Source: Draconibacterium sp.
GTDB taxonomy: Bacteria > Bacteroidota > Bacteroidia > Bacteroidales > Prolixibacteraceae
NCBI GenBank assembly: GCA_030595485.1
Contig: JAUVDE010000041.1
Coordinates: 1-14,408, forward strand
Direction: 5' to 3'
DNA length: 14,408 nt
The position numbers were made by a program, and so were the translations under genes. Under the pieces are notes generated by a model that worked only from the letters and a program-made list of their open reading frames with translations, was not told where the DNA came from and ran no database searches. Numbering within the stretch: position 1 is the stretch's first letter; the number at the start of each line of letters is the position of its first letter. This document shows, in pieces, positions 1 through 6,545 of the stretch.

Positions 1-150
1 TCAAAAATAAATAAGGCAAAAAATGAGGTTGCAGTTTGGATCTTTTTTCGCGACAATATGAAAGATAACCTAATGGAAGAAGAGGAAATATTTGTTGAAC
101 CAGAAGAAGAGGATACTAATTGGATAAGTACTTCGAGTAACGAATACTAA
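1..150 (+). CDS. 3' end of an unrecognised gene (partial)
   Basis: Frame 1 is open from the first base to a TAA at 148-150 and gives 49 residues of C-terminus. The tail is very acidic: a run of Glu residues (MEEEEIF) is followed by EPEEED and ends SNEY. Before it is a more ordinary stretch containing AVWIFFRDNMKD. No family is recognised. It is called coding because the frame is open up to the window edge, its composition looks protein-like, and it ends just before hairpins and a terminator. The 5' part lies outside the window, so length and function cannot be judged. It could instead be a chance open frame. Confidence 0.5.
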   Translation, partial: SKINKAKNEVAVWIFFRDNMKDNLMEEEEIFVEPEEEDTNWISTSSNEY

Positions 151-151
151 G

Positions 152-176
152 CTAAGTTCGACTTATACAAACTTAG
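152..176. repeat. Inverted repeat just after the partial gene
   Basis: CTAAGTT (152-158) and AACTTAG (170-176) form a perfect 7-bp stem with an 11-nt loop, two bases after the upstream stop codon. No T tract follows, so it is not a classical terminator. It may protect the mRNA 3' end. The rest of the gap to 237 shows only AT-rich sequence and a short palindrome, AAACTCAGTTT at 193-203. Confidence 0.35.
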
Positions 177-237
177 GTTGGTATCTAAATACAAACTCAG
201 TTTTATAAATTATCTACATCGCCAATTCCGATTATTA

Positions 238-270
238 AAAAAGGTCCAATCGTAACGACTGAACCTTTTT
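238..270. terminator. Bidirectional intrinsic terminator
   Basis: AAAAAGGT (238-245) pairs perfectly with ACCTTTTT (263-270). A short inner stem, TCG/CGA, is at 250-252 and 256-258. The A-rich left arm and T-rich right arm provide a U tract on either strand. The hairpin sits between a plus-strand gene ending at 150 and a minus-strand gene ending at 291, so it probably serves both. Confidence 0.65.
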
Positions 271-290
271 CTATCTTACTATAATTTTTT

Positions 291-878
291 CTATTTTAAA
301 CCAATACCAACTCCCAGGCTTAGATACGACATACTATCGAAATCGCCTGCTTTAGGGCTATAGTTGTACTTCACTTTAACCGATAATACAGTTTTATAGT
401 TTAAATCGTAAAGCATACCAACTTCAGGAGCAACATTAAACATCCATTGGTCGTCTGATAATACAAAAACACCTACCTCATTTTGTTTCTCGTTATACGA
501 TGTTCCAAGTCCCACTCCAACATAAGGCATAGTATTTCCTTGGTTCGTAAAATACTTCTTAACGTTTAAGTTTAAGGGAACAATGTTGGTATATCGAAAC
601 TGAGTTCCCGTAATTGTTAAATCCTTGTGTTCGAATGTTTCCCCAGTAATTTTCTGTCGAAACATATTCCAACCAATCACAAAACCAACCGATAAATCTT
701 CTTTCAAAAATTTCTGAACCTCAAAATCTACTCCTCGAGGGCTAATGTTATCCGAAAAATCTGCCGTTCCACCAAGTGGTATTGCGGGTAAATAATTTAC
801 AAAAATCGTTGAACCTTCCTGTGCATTTACTAGTGTAGTTACTAAACCCAGTAGTAAAATGATTATATATTTTTTCAT
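291..878 (-). CDS. Small outer-membrane beta-barrel protein
   Basis: 195 residues. A Sec signal peptide covers residues 1-19: a Lys pair, then a hydrophobic core, with a likely cut after VNA before QEGS. The mature part alternates hydrophobic and polar residues and has Gly/aromatic-rich strands such as PYVGVGLGTSY and YLSLGVGIGLK. This pattern fits an 8-stranded OMP_b-brl/OmpW-like barrel of the outer membrane, and the length suits that fold. No ligand or enzymatic motif is visible, so its role (structural or small-molecule channel) is unknown. The start lies 11 bases after the stop of the DUF4136 lipoprotein gene, so the two are very likely one transcript ending at the 238-270 terminator. 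The barrel assignment is from pattern only; the exact subfamily is uncertain. Confidence 0.75.
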   Translation of the reverse strand: MKKYIIILLLGLVTTLVNAQEGSTIFVNYLPAIPLGGTADFSDNISPRGVDFEVQKFLKEDLSVGFVIGWNMFRQKITGETFEHKDLTITGTQFRYTNIVPLNLNVKKYFTNQGNTMPYVGVGLGTSYNEKQNEVGVFVLSDDQWMFNVAPEVGMLYDLNYKTVLSVKVKYNYSPKAGDFDSMSYLSLGVGIGLK

Positions 879-889
879 TACTTAGGCGA

Positions 890-1570
890 TTATTTATGTA
901 AATAAGTACTTTGTTTAAATATCTGTTCAATCTGCGTGGTTAAACGATTTTCAATGTTTTGGTCAGAACCACTTAAGATACCATTCACCGCACCAGTCCA
1001 AACAATTGGGATATCAAATGATGGGCGGTCCGGACGCTCGTCAGGTGCTTCAACTTCGTTCATATTAACCATGTCAACCAGTACTGTACCAACCGTGTAG
1101 CCATAGGTAGTTCCCCCGCCAGGATAACCAGGGTAGCCGGGATAACCAGGATACCAAGGGTAGCCAGGGTACCAAGGATACCAATACCACCAATCCCACC
1201 ATCCATAATAATAGAAACTTACATCGGTTTCTAATACTGAAATTAGAATCGATGCATCAGCTTTAATTCCACCAATGGTATCTGTTTCTTCAGTCCACCC
1301 TAAATTAAGTAAGTTTTGGCGTACCTGACTAATAATGTGAGGTCCTTGCCCTTCGTTAATGTCTGGAGGATCAGCATCCTCATCATCTGTAATGTAAATA
1401 ACTGTGTCGTACAAAAAGAACGTGTTTAACGCTCCAAAATTTTGATCTTCGTCGAACTTGGTTATCGCGAGATCGAGTTCATCTATTGTTGCATCGTATT
1501 CCGGATGACATGAATATATCATGGCCGAAATAGGCAATAGAAAAACTAAAAGTTTGTAAATTTTTCTCAT
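890..1570 (-). CDS. DUF4136 lipoprotein with Pro-Gly-Tyr-Trp tract
   Basis: 226 residues. A lipoprotein signal peptide (MRKIYKLLVFLLP...) leads to a lipobox ending IYSC, making Cys21 the likely lipidated residue. The pattern that follows, with Tyr-Asp near the N-terminus, then a strand resembling FGALNTFFLYD, an ISQVRQNLLNLGW helix and a C-terminal helix (IENRLTTQIEQIF), resembles DUF4136 envelope lipoproteins of Bacteroidota. Residues 119-158 form an unusual tract of Tyr, Trp, Pro and Gly with repeated PGY and PWY units; aromatic insertions at this place are known in some relatives. The function of DUF4136 is not established. The gene is first of a pair with the outer-membrane barrel gene, which suggests an envelope role. 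It is anchored in the inner or outer membrane. Confidence 0.8.
   Translation of the reverse strand: MRKIYKLLVFLLPISAMIYSCHPEYDATIDELDLAITKFDEDQNFGALNTFFLYDTVIYITDDEDADPPDINEGQGPHIISQVRQNLLNLGWTEETDTIGGIKADASILISVLETDVSFYYYGWWDWWYWYPWYPGYPWYPGYPGYPGYPGGGTTYGYTVGTVLVDMVNMNEVEAPDERPDRPSFDIPIVWTGAVNGILSGSDQNIENRLTTQIEQIFKQSTYLHK
1112..1180 (-). repeat. Degenerate 9-bp tandem repeat coding for PGY/PWY
   Basis: Within the DUF4136 gene, codons 131-153 encode YPW, YPG and YPG-like triplets, so the DNA is an imperfect repeat with a 9-base period (CCNGGNTAN-type on the plus strand). Such a short in-frame tandem repeat can gain or lose units by slippage without a frameshift. The unit number may therefore vary between strains; this is inference. 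Confidence 0.7.
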
Positions 1571-1605
1571 GGCAATAATAATTATTAATCTAATTTTCGT
1601 TTAAA

Positions 1606-1638
1606 CAAAAATAAGCAACGTTGGTTCACATTGCTTAT
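1606..1638 (-). terminator. Intrinsic terminator of the AI-2E family gene
   Basis: ATAAGCAA (1611-1618) and TTGCTTAT (1631-1638) form a perfect 8-bp stem with a 12-nt loop. Read on the minus strand the stem is followed by TTTTG, a short U tract. It lies 26 bases after the stop of the 1664-2755 gene. The same bases contain TATTTTTG on the minus strand (complement of 1606-1613), an exact TAnnTTTG match about 35 bases before the lipoprotein start. The site could therefore also carry that operon's promoter -7 element, although no convincing -33 element was found. Confidence 0.55.
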
Positions 1639-1663
1639 CTCATATATGCTTTACTAATCTTGT

Positions 1664-2755
1664 TTATTTTGTTTCTGTTTTTTCAGTTTCAAGGTATTCT
1701 TCTGTGTCTTCAATCCATAATTGGAACAATTGATAGCCTAAAGCAAATACAACAGCACCAATAAATAATCCAATAATACCCATTAATATCATGCCTCCAA
1801 TGGCACCAATAAGTATAACAAGCATTGGTATTTTCATGCCCCTTCCTAAAAGCATAGGTTTAATAAAACTATCGCTTATTGAGCCAACAAAAGCCCATAC
1901 TGCAAATATTGTTGCCTGTAATCCCGACAATTCTGAAAACATATAGATAATCACCGGAATCATTACCAACGTAGGAGGTAACTGAGCGATGGCAAAAAAT
2001 AGAACAATTAAAGTAATTATTGGGGCTCCGGGAACCTTAAAAACAAACAAGGCAATGGCGATAATTGCAGTTTGAATTATGGCGGTACCCAATACACCTG
2101 TAACAACACTGGTTATTGTTTTTTTCGAGTTTTCAACCATTTCAGGTCCCTTATTTCCGGCCAATGCTGTAAATAGAGTATTCGAAAATTTAAGTGCACC
2201 CTTCGAATTCGTTAAAAATACACCGGCAATAATAATGGCCAATATAAAAACCAATACACTTCCAGCAAAACTCTTTAAGGTATTAACAAATTTAAGACCA
2301 AGCTCTTTTAGCTGAGTTTCATATTTTTCAACACCTGCGGTAAAACTATCAGAAAACGCTTGCCAGGCAGCGTGTGTTTTTTCTCCAATTAGTGGCCATT
2401 CGGCAACACTATCCGAAGGAGGGGGAACAACCAAAGTTCCTTCTTCAATCCCGGCAGATAATTCTTTTACGCTATCAACAAGTGCCGAAGTGAAGAAAAT
2501 AGATGGAACTATAATTAGGGCTAAAAATACAAGGGTGATAATTGCGGAAGATAATCCCGACTTTTTAACCAGTTTCGTTAACTTAACATGCAAAGGATAA
2601 ATGGCTACAGCAATAATTACCCCCCAGATTACAGGAAGCATGAATGGTTTAAAAATTAAAAAACATAGGTAGATGATTAGAAAAACCAATGCTGTTTTTA
2701 CGTAAGATTCAATATTCTTAAGAACAAATTTGTCGCTCAACTTTAAATCACTCAT
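1664..2755 (-). CDS. AI-2E/PerM family membrane transporter
   Basis: 363 residues. This is a polytopic inner-membrane protein of the AI-2E family transporter/PerM group (PF01594). An N-terminal hydrophobic pair spans residues 20-55 and a third segment about 68-92. A soluble or amphipathic central region covers about 95-160. Further membrane segments lie around 165-182 and 215-345, including the conserved Pro/Gly-rich stretch FAIAQLPPTLVMIPVIIYMF and the downstream GSISDSFIKPMLLGRG motif typical of this family. Length is normal. Members have been linked to autoinducer-2 export, Na+/H+ antiport or general efflux, so the substrate cannot be inferred. The gene is transcribed away from hypD and has its own terminator. 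The last residues (ETEKTETK) form a charged cytoplasmic tail. Confidence 0.85.
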   Translation of the reverse strand: MSDLKLSDKFVLKNIESYVKTALVFLIIYLCFLIFKPFMLPVIWGVIIAVAIYPLHVKLTKLVKKSGLSSAIITLVFLALIIVPSIFFTSALVDSVKELSAGIEEGTLVVPPPSDSVAEWPLIGEKTHAAWQAFSDSFTAGVEKYETQLKELGLKFVNTLKSFAGSVLVFILAIIIAGVFLTNSKGALKFSNTLFTALAGNKGPEMVENSKKTITSVVTGVLGTAIIQTAIIAIALFVFKVPGAPIITLIVLFFAIAQLPPTLVMIPVIIYMFSELSGLQATIFAVWAFVGSISDSFIKPMLLGRGMKIPMLVILIGAIGGMILMGIIGLFIGAVVFALGYQLFQLWIEDTEEYLETEKTETK

Positions 2756-2840
2756 GGTATTTTAATTTGATTGTTTTTTTGATAAACAGTGGAAAAGGGA
2801 ATTTGTTAATTGGAAACTATGGTTTTTTATTTAATGATTT

Positions 2841-2871
2841 TTTGAGAACATTCAATAATTCACTAAATTTA
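2841..2871 (+). promoter_or_regulatory. Candidate promoter for the hypD gene
   Basis: TTTG at 2841-2844 and TAAATTTA at 2864-2871, 19 bases apart, approximate the Bacteroidota promoter consensus (TTTG, then TAnnTTTG; the last base here is A). Transcription would begin near 2878 and leave a leader of about 160 bases before the ATG at 3038. The leader contains an ATCCAA (2915-2920)/TTGGAT (2954-2959) inverted repeat and a very T-rich run just before the gene. I recognise no riboswitch class in it. Confidence 0.35.
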
Positions 2872-3037
2872 CACCAATTAACAATACAAGTCAAGTGGCT
2901 ATAAAACTATATATATCCAATCTTTTAGCATCCTACCGCTGTCTCTTCGAGTGTTGGATTTTATATGCATAAAGCTTTTCTCTCCTTTAACTCCCACCTC
3001 TTTTTTTATTTTTTTGTTGAATTTTAATTTTAGTACA

Positions 3038-5494
3038 ATGACTTTTGCTGATGTACAAACTATAGTTCCCGAGCGTCCGGCCGGTGCTGAAGGAAATTTT
3101 TACACTACTGATAAAAACAAAATTGGTCCGGGTATGAATGAGCGAGTTCAGCGTTTACGCAAGCTTAGTGTCGAAACGCAGGAATCTCTCTCCATTGAAC
3201 GAGGATTAATTACCACCCGTTTTTATAAAGAAAACTATGGGAAATATTCAGAGCCGGTAATGCGAGCCCTGAATTTCCTGGAAATTTGTAAACAGAAAAC
3301 GCTTTACATTGGCGACGATGAACTTATTGTTGCCGAGCGTGGACCTTTCCCAAAAACAGTACCTACTTTTCCTGAATTGACGTGTCACAGTGTTGAAGAC
3401 TTTCAAGTGCTCAACACGCGCGACCAACAACGTTATACCATTCCGCAAGAGGACATTGATACTTACGAACGCGAAGTAATTCCATATTGGGAGGGCCGCA
3501 CCATGCGCGAACGAATCTTTAATCATGTTCCTGAAGAATGGAAACGTGCCTACGAAGCAGGTGTATTTACCGAGTTTATGGAACAACGTGCGCCCGGACA
3601 TACAGCGCTCGATGGAGCCATTTATCAAAAAGGAATGCTCGATTATAAAAAGGAAATTAAGGCACATATCAATCGTCTCGATTTTCTGAATGATCCGGAA
3701 GCTACCGAGAAACTTGAGCAGTTAAAAGCCATGGATATTTCATGCGATGCGGTAATTATTTTTGCTGAACGCCATGCGGCTTTAGTGGAAAAAATGGCAG
3801 CTACTGAAAGTAATCCGAAACGACAAAAGGAATTGAAACGTATAGCTGAAGTTTGTCGTTGGGTGCCGGCTAACGCACCTCGTAATATGTGGGAGGCTAT
3901 TCAAATGTATTGGTTTGTGCACCTGGGAACCATTACCGAATTGAACGGTTGGGATGCGATGAATCCAGGGCATTTCGACCAGCATCTTACTCCTTTCTAC
4001 GAAAGAGAATTGGCTGAGGGAACAATTACACGCGATGCGGCAAAAGAGTTGATTAGCTGTTTCTGGATTAAAGTAAACAATCATCCTGCTCCACCAAAAG
4101 TGGGAATTACAGCTCGCGAAAGCGGAACATTTAACGACTTTACCAATATTAATGTTGGCGGCATTAAGCCCGATGGAAGTGATGGGGTAAGTGAAGTTTC
4201 GTATATGATATTGGAAGTTATTGAAGAACTGCATGTTTTGCAGCCCGGAAATTCGGTTCATATAGCAGAGGTAACGCCCGATAAATTTGTTAAAGCTGCC
4301 GGACACCTTATCCGACAAGGACACGGATATCCGTCTGTTTTTAATCCTGATGTGTATGTGCAGGAAATGCTGAACCAGGGTAAAAGTTTGCAAGATGCAC
4401 GCGAAGGTGGATGCAGTGGCTGCATTGAAGTTGGGGCATTCGGTAAAGAAGCCTATTTGCTTACCGGTTATTTGAATGTTCCAAAGGTTCTAGAAATCAC
4501 TTTAAACAATGGTATTAACCCGGTAACAGGTAAAGTGGCGGGTATTGAAACTGGCGATCCCAGAACATTTACCAGCTACGAAGAGCTTTACGAAGCGTTT
4601 CTAAAACAGCTAAATTATGTGGTCGACCAAAAAGTGCGTGTTAGCAATTACATCGACCAGATGTTTGCCAAGTATGCACCGGCACCTTTTCTTTCGGTAG
4701 TAATTGAAGACTGTATTGAGCGCGGGAAAGATTATTACAATGGTGGTCCTCGTTATAATACCAACTACATTCAATGTACTGGTTTGGGAACAACAACCGA
4801 CAGCCTTTCCGTTCTGAAAAAGCATGTTTTTGAAGATAGAACGTTTAGCATGGAGACATTACTTCAAGCTGTTTCGAAAAATTTTGAAGGCGAAGAAGTA
4901 TTGCGTCAGCGAATTTTAAATCGGACACCATTTTGGGGAAACGATGACGAATATGCCGATTCAATTGCCATTCAGGTTTACGATGATTTATTGGCAGCTA
5001 TTGATGGAAAACCAAATACAAAAGGTGAAACGTTTCATTTGAATATGCTATCTACTACTTGCCATGTTTATTTTGGATTGGTGTTAGGAGCAACACCCAA
5101 CGGTCGTTTGGCTAAAAAATCGATTTCTGATGGAACATCGCCATCTCATGGAAGTGATATTCATGGGCCAACCAATGTTGTTCGTTCTTTGGGTAAACTG
5201 GATCAAACTAAATCAGGCGGAACCTTGCTGAATCTTCGTTTTGTGCCAAGTCTGTTAAAGCGCGATAAAGATATAGAAAACTTGGGCCATCTTATCCGAA
5301 GTTATTTTGCATTGGGTGGGCATCACATTCAGTTTAATATTGTAGATACGGCAACACTTTTGGCAGCACAAGCTTGCCCCGAAGATTACAAAGACTTATT
5401 GGTGCGCATGGCTGGTTATAGCGATTATTTTAACGACATGAACGCCGATCTTCAACAGGAAGTAATTGACCGTACACAGAATGAAAGTTTGTAA
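3038..5494 (+). CDS. hypD: Glycyl radical enzyme, probable trans-4-hydroxy-L-proline dehydratase
   Basis: 818 residues from the ATG at 3038. The frame stays open to a GTG at 2951, but that extension is T-rich and encodes an implausible hydrophobic leader; the ATG at 3134, where similarity to HypD begins, is an alternative start. The protein is a cytosolic PFL-like glycyl radical enzyme that dehydrates hydroxyproline to pyrroline-5-carboxylate. The glycyl radical motif RMAGYSDYF places the radical on Gly793, 25 residues from the C-terminus. The catalytic Cys loop GCSGCIE gives thiyl Cys462 and Glu464. Compared from memory with C. difficile HypD, residues H160, D278, S334, D339, F340, C434, E436, Y450, T645 and G765 correspond to H188, D306, S362, D367, F368, C462, E464, Y478, T673 and G793, always offset by +28 and always identical. 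Oddities are an extra Cys459 in the Cys loop and Met in place of Val before AGY. The enzyme is oxygen-sensitive and needs the activase encoded next. A pyruvate formate-lyase is ruled out by the single catalytic Cys in a CxE context. Confidence 0.9.
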   Translation: MTFADVQTIVPERPAGAEGNFYTTDKNKIGPGMNERVQRLRKLSVETQESLSIERGLITTRFYKENYGKYSEPVMRALNFLEICKQKTLYIGDDELIVAERGPFPKTVPTFPELTCHSVEDFQVLNTRDQQRYTIPQEDIDTYEREVIPYWEGRTMRERIFNHVPEEWKRAYEAGVFTEFMEQRAPGHTALDGAIYQKGMLDYKKEIKAHINRLDFLNDPEATEKLEQLKAMDISCDAVIIFAERHAALVEKMAATESNPKRQKELKRIAEVCRWVPANAPRNMWEAIQMYWFVHLGTITELNGWDAMNPGHFDQHLTPFYERELAEGTITRDAAKELISCFWIKVNNHPAPPKVGITARESGTFNDFTNINVGGIKPDGSDGVSEVSYMILEVIEELHVLQPGNSVHIAEVTPDKFVKAAGHLIRQGHGYPSVFNPDVYVQEMLNQGKSLQDAREGGCSGCIEVGAFGKEAYLLTGYLNVPKVLEITLNNGINPVTGKVAGIETGDPRTFTSYEELYEAFLKQLNYVVDQKVRVSNYIDQMFAKYAPAPFLSVVIEDCIERGKDYYNGGPRYNTNYIQCTGLGTTTDSLSVLKKHVFEDRTFSMETLLQAVSKNFEGEEVLRQRILNRTPFWGNDDEYADSIAIQVYDDLLAAIDGKPNTKGETFHLNMLSTTCHVYFGLVLGATPNGRLAKKSISDGTSPSHGSDIHGPTNVVRSLGKLDQTKSGGTLLNLRFVPSLLKRDKDIENLGHLIRSYFALGGHHIQFNIVDTATLLAAQACPEDYKDLLVRMAGYSDYFNDMNADLQQEVIDRTQNESL

Positions 5495-5504
5495 ATAGAC
5501 TATT

Positions 5505-5550
5505 AGTACCAAGTATTGAGGACTAAGATTCTTTCTCATTACTCTGTACT
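5505..5550. repeat. Imperfect palindrome between hypD and its activase
   Basis: AGTACCAAGTATTGAG (5505-5520) matches the reverse complement of CTCATTACTCTGTACT (5535-5550) at 13 of 16 positions. An inner AAGA/TCTT pairing (5525-5528 with 5530-5533) lies in the loop. The structure fills most of the 75-base gap between the two genes and is followed by a similar CTC/TAC-rich stretch. It could be a dispersed intergenic repeat or an RNA hairpin that lowers activase expression relative to the enzyme; no T tract makes it a full terminator. Confidence 0.45.
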
Positions 5551-5569
5551 CAAATCTCACTACTTAAAA

Positions 5570-6475
5570 ATGATTCCACTCATTTTCGACATAAAACGTT
5601 ACGCCATTAACGATGGACCGGGTATTAGGATTACTATATTTATGAAAGGCTGCCCTTTGAGTTGCAAGTGGTGCCACAATCCTGAGAGTCAGTCGGTGGC
5701 AGCTCAAAAACTGTACACCGAAAAGAATTGTATTGGGGCCCAAGAATGTATAACTGTTTGTCCGGAGAATGCACTTGAATTAACTCCCAAAGGAATTGTT
5801 ACCGATTTTAATGCCTGCACACTTTGTGGAAAATGCGCTGATGTGTGTCCTACAAAAGCAATGGAAATGTCGGGTACAATGTATGGTGTTGAAGAATTAA
5901 TTGAGATAATTGAAAAAGAAAGAATTCATATCGAACATTCAGGAGGTGGAGTAACTTTTTCGGGTGGAGAGCCACTCATGCATTCCGGATTTTTGTTGGA
6001 AATGCTACAAGCTTGTGGCGAAAAAGGCCTGCACCGAACTGTTGATACCAGTGGTTTTGCCGACACAAAAACGCTTTTGGAAGTGGCAAAGTACACCGAA
6101 CTGTTTTTGTACGATGTTAAGCACATGGACTCAGAGGTGCATAAAAAATGGACGGGTGTAAGTAATCGTCTGATTCTTGAAAACCTTAAAATGCTGGCGG
6201 AAACGAATGCTGAAATAAATATTCGGATTCCGTTGATAAAAAATGTAAATGCTGATGAAAAAAGCGTGACTGAAATTGCGGAATTTGTTGCGGCTCTTTC
6301 AATGAAAAAACCAATGGTAAATATTTTGCCTTACCACAATATTGCTGCTAATAAATACAGTAAGCTTGGTTCTAGTTATAACGAATTTAATATGGCAGAA
6401 CCTTTGGAAGAGGAACAAAACAAAGCTTTGGCTATTTTTGAAGGACTGGGAATAAAAGCCGAGATTGGAGGCTAA
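5570..6475 (+). CDS. Glycyl radical enzyme activase (radical SAM)
   Basis: 301 residues from the ATG at 5570; the frame extends to a TTG at 5516, but conserved sequence begins at MIPLIFDIKRYAINDGPG. It uses S-adenosylmethionine and a [4Fe-4S] cluster to place the glycyl radical on HypD. The radical-SAM motif is C28-x3-C32-x2-C35 (GCPLSCKWC), preceded by DGPGIR and followed by HNPESQ, as in the PFL-activase family. A ferredoxin-like insert follows: C83-x2-C86-x2-C89-x3-C93P is a standard cluster site, but the first site is C54-x5-C60-x3-C64P, with Ala57 where the second Cys would normally be. The SAM-binding GGE motif is at 132-134 (VTFSGGEPLM). Length is normal for clustered activases. It lies 75 bases downstream of hypD, surely its partner. 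Co-transcription is likely. Confidence 0.92.
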   Translation: MIPLIFDIKRYAINDGPGIRITIFMKGCPLSCKWCHNPESQSVAAQKLYTEKNCIGAQECITVCPENALELTPKGIVTDFNACTLCGKCADVCPTKAMEMSGTMYGVEELIEIIEKERIHIEHSGGGVTFSGGEPLMHSGFLLEMLQACGEKGLHRTVDTSGFADTKTLLEVAKYTELFLYDVKHMDSEVHKKWTGVSNRLILENLKMLAETNAEINIRIPLIKNVNADEKSVTEIAEFVAALSMKKPMVNILPYHNIAANKYSKLGSSYNEFNMAEPLEEEQNKALAIFEGLGIKAEIGG

Positions 6476-6545
6476 ATATTTATTCTGTAAGAATTTTTCT
6501 CTTTCCAAATAATTGTACTTTTAGGCACAATTTGAATTGTCTTTT

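Noticed and set aside
2951..3037. N-terminal extension of the glycyl radical enzyme from a GTG at 2951
   Set aside because: It encodes a Phe/Leu-rich stretch from T-rich DNA that would look like a membrane leader, unsuitable for a cytosolic glycyl radical enzyme; the ATG at 3038 is preferred.
3782..4393. 203-codon antisense open frame inside hypD
   Set aside because: It is fully inside a strongly conserved gene, shows no recognisable domain, and has no promoter or ribosome-site support.
3038..5494. Assignment as pyruvate formate-lyase or choline TMA-lyase
   Set aside because: There is no adjacent Cys-Cys pair as in PFL, and the residues and spacing follow HypD throughout with a constant offset.
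5516..5569. TTG start extending the activase by 18 residues
   Set aside because: The extension lies within the imperfect palindrome and precedes the conserved N-terminus of the family at MIPLIFDIKRY.
6482..6498. ATTCT/AGAAT hairpin with T5 after the activase gene
   Set aside because: Only 5 AT-rich pairs with a 3-nt loop; too weak to call a terminator in AT-rich DNA.
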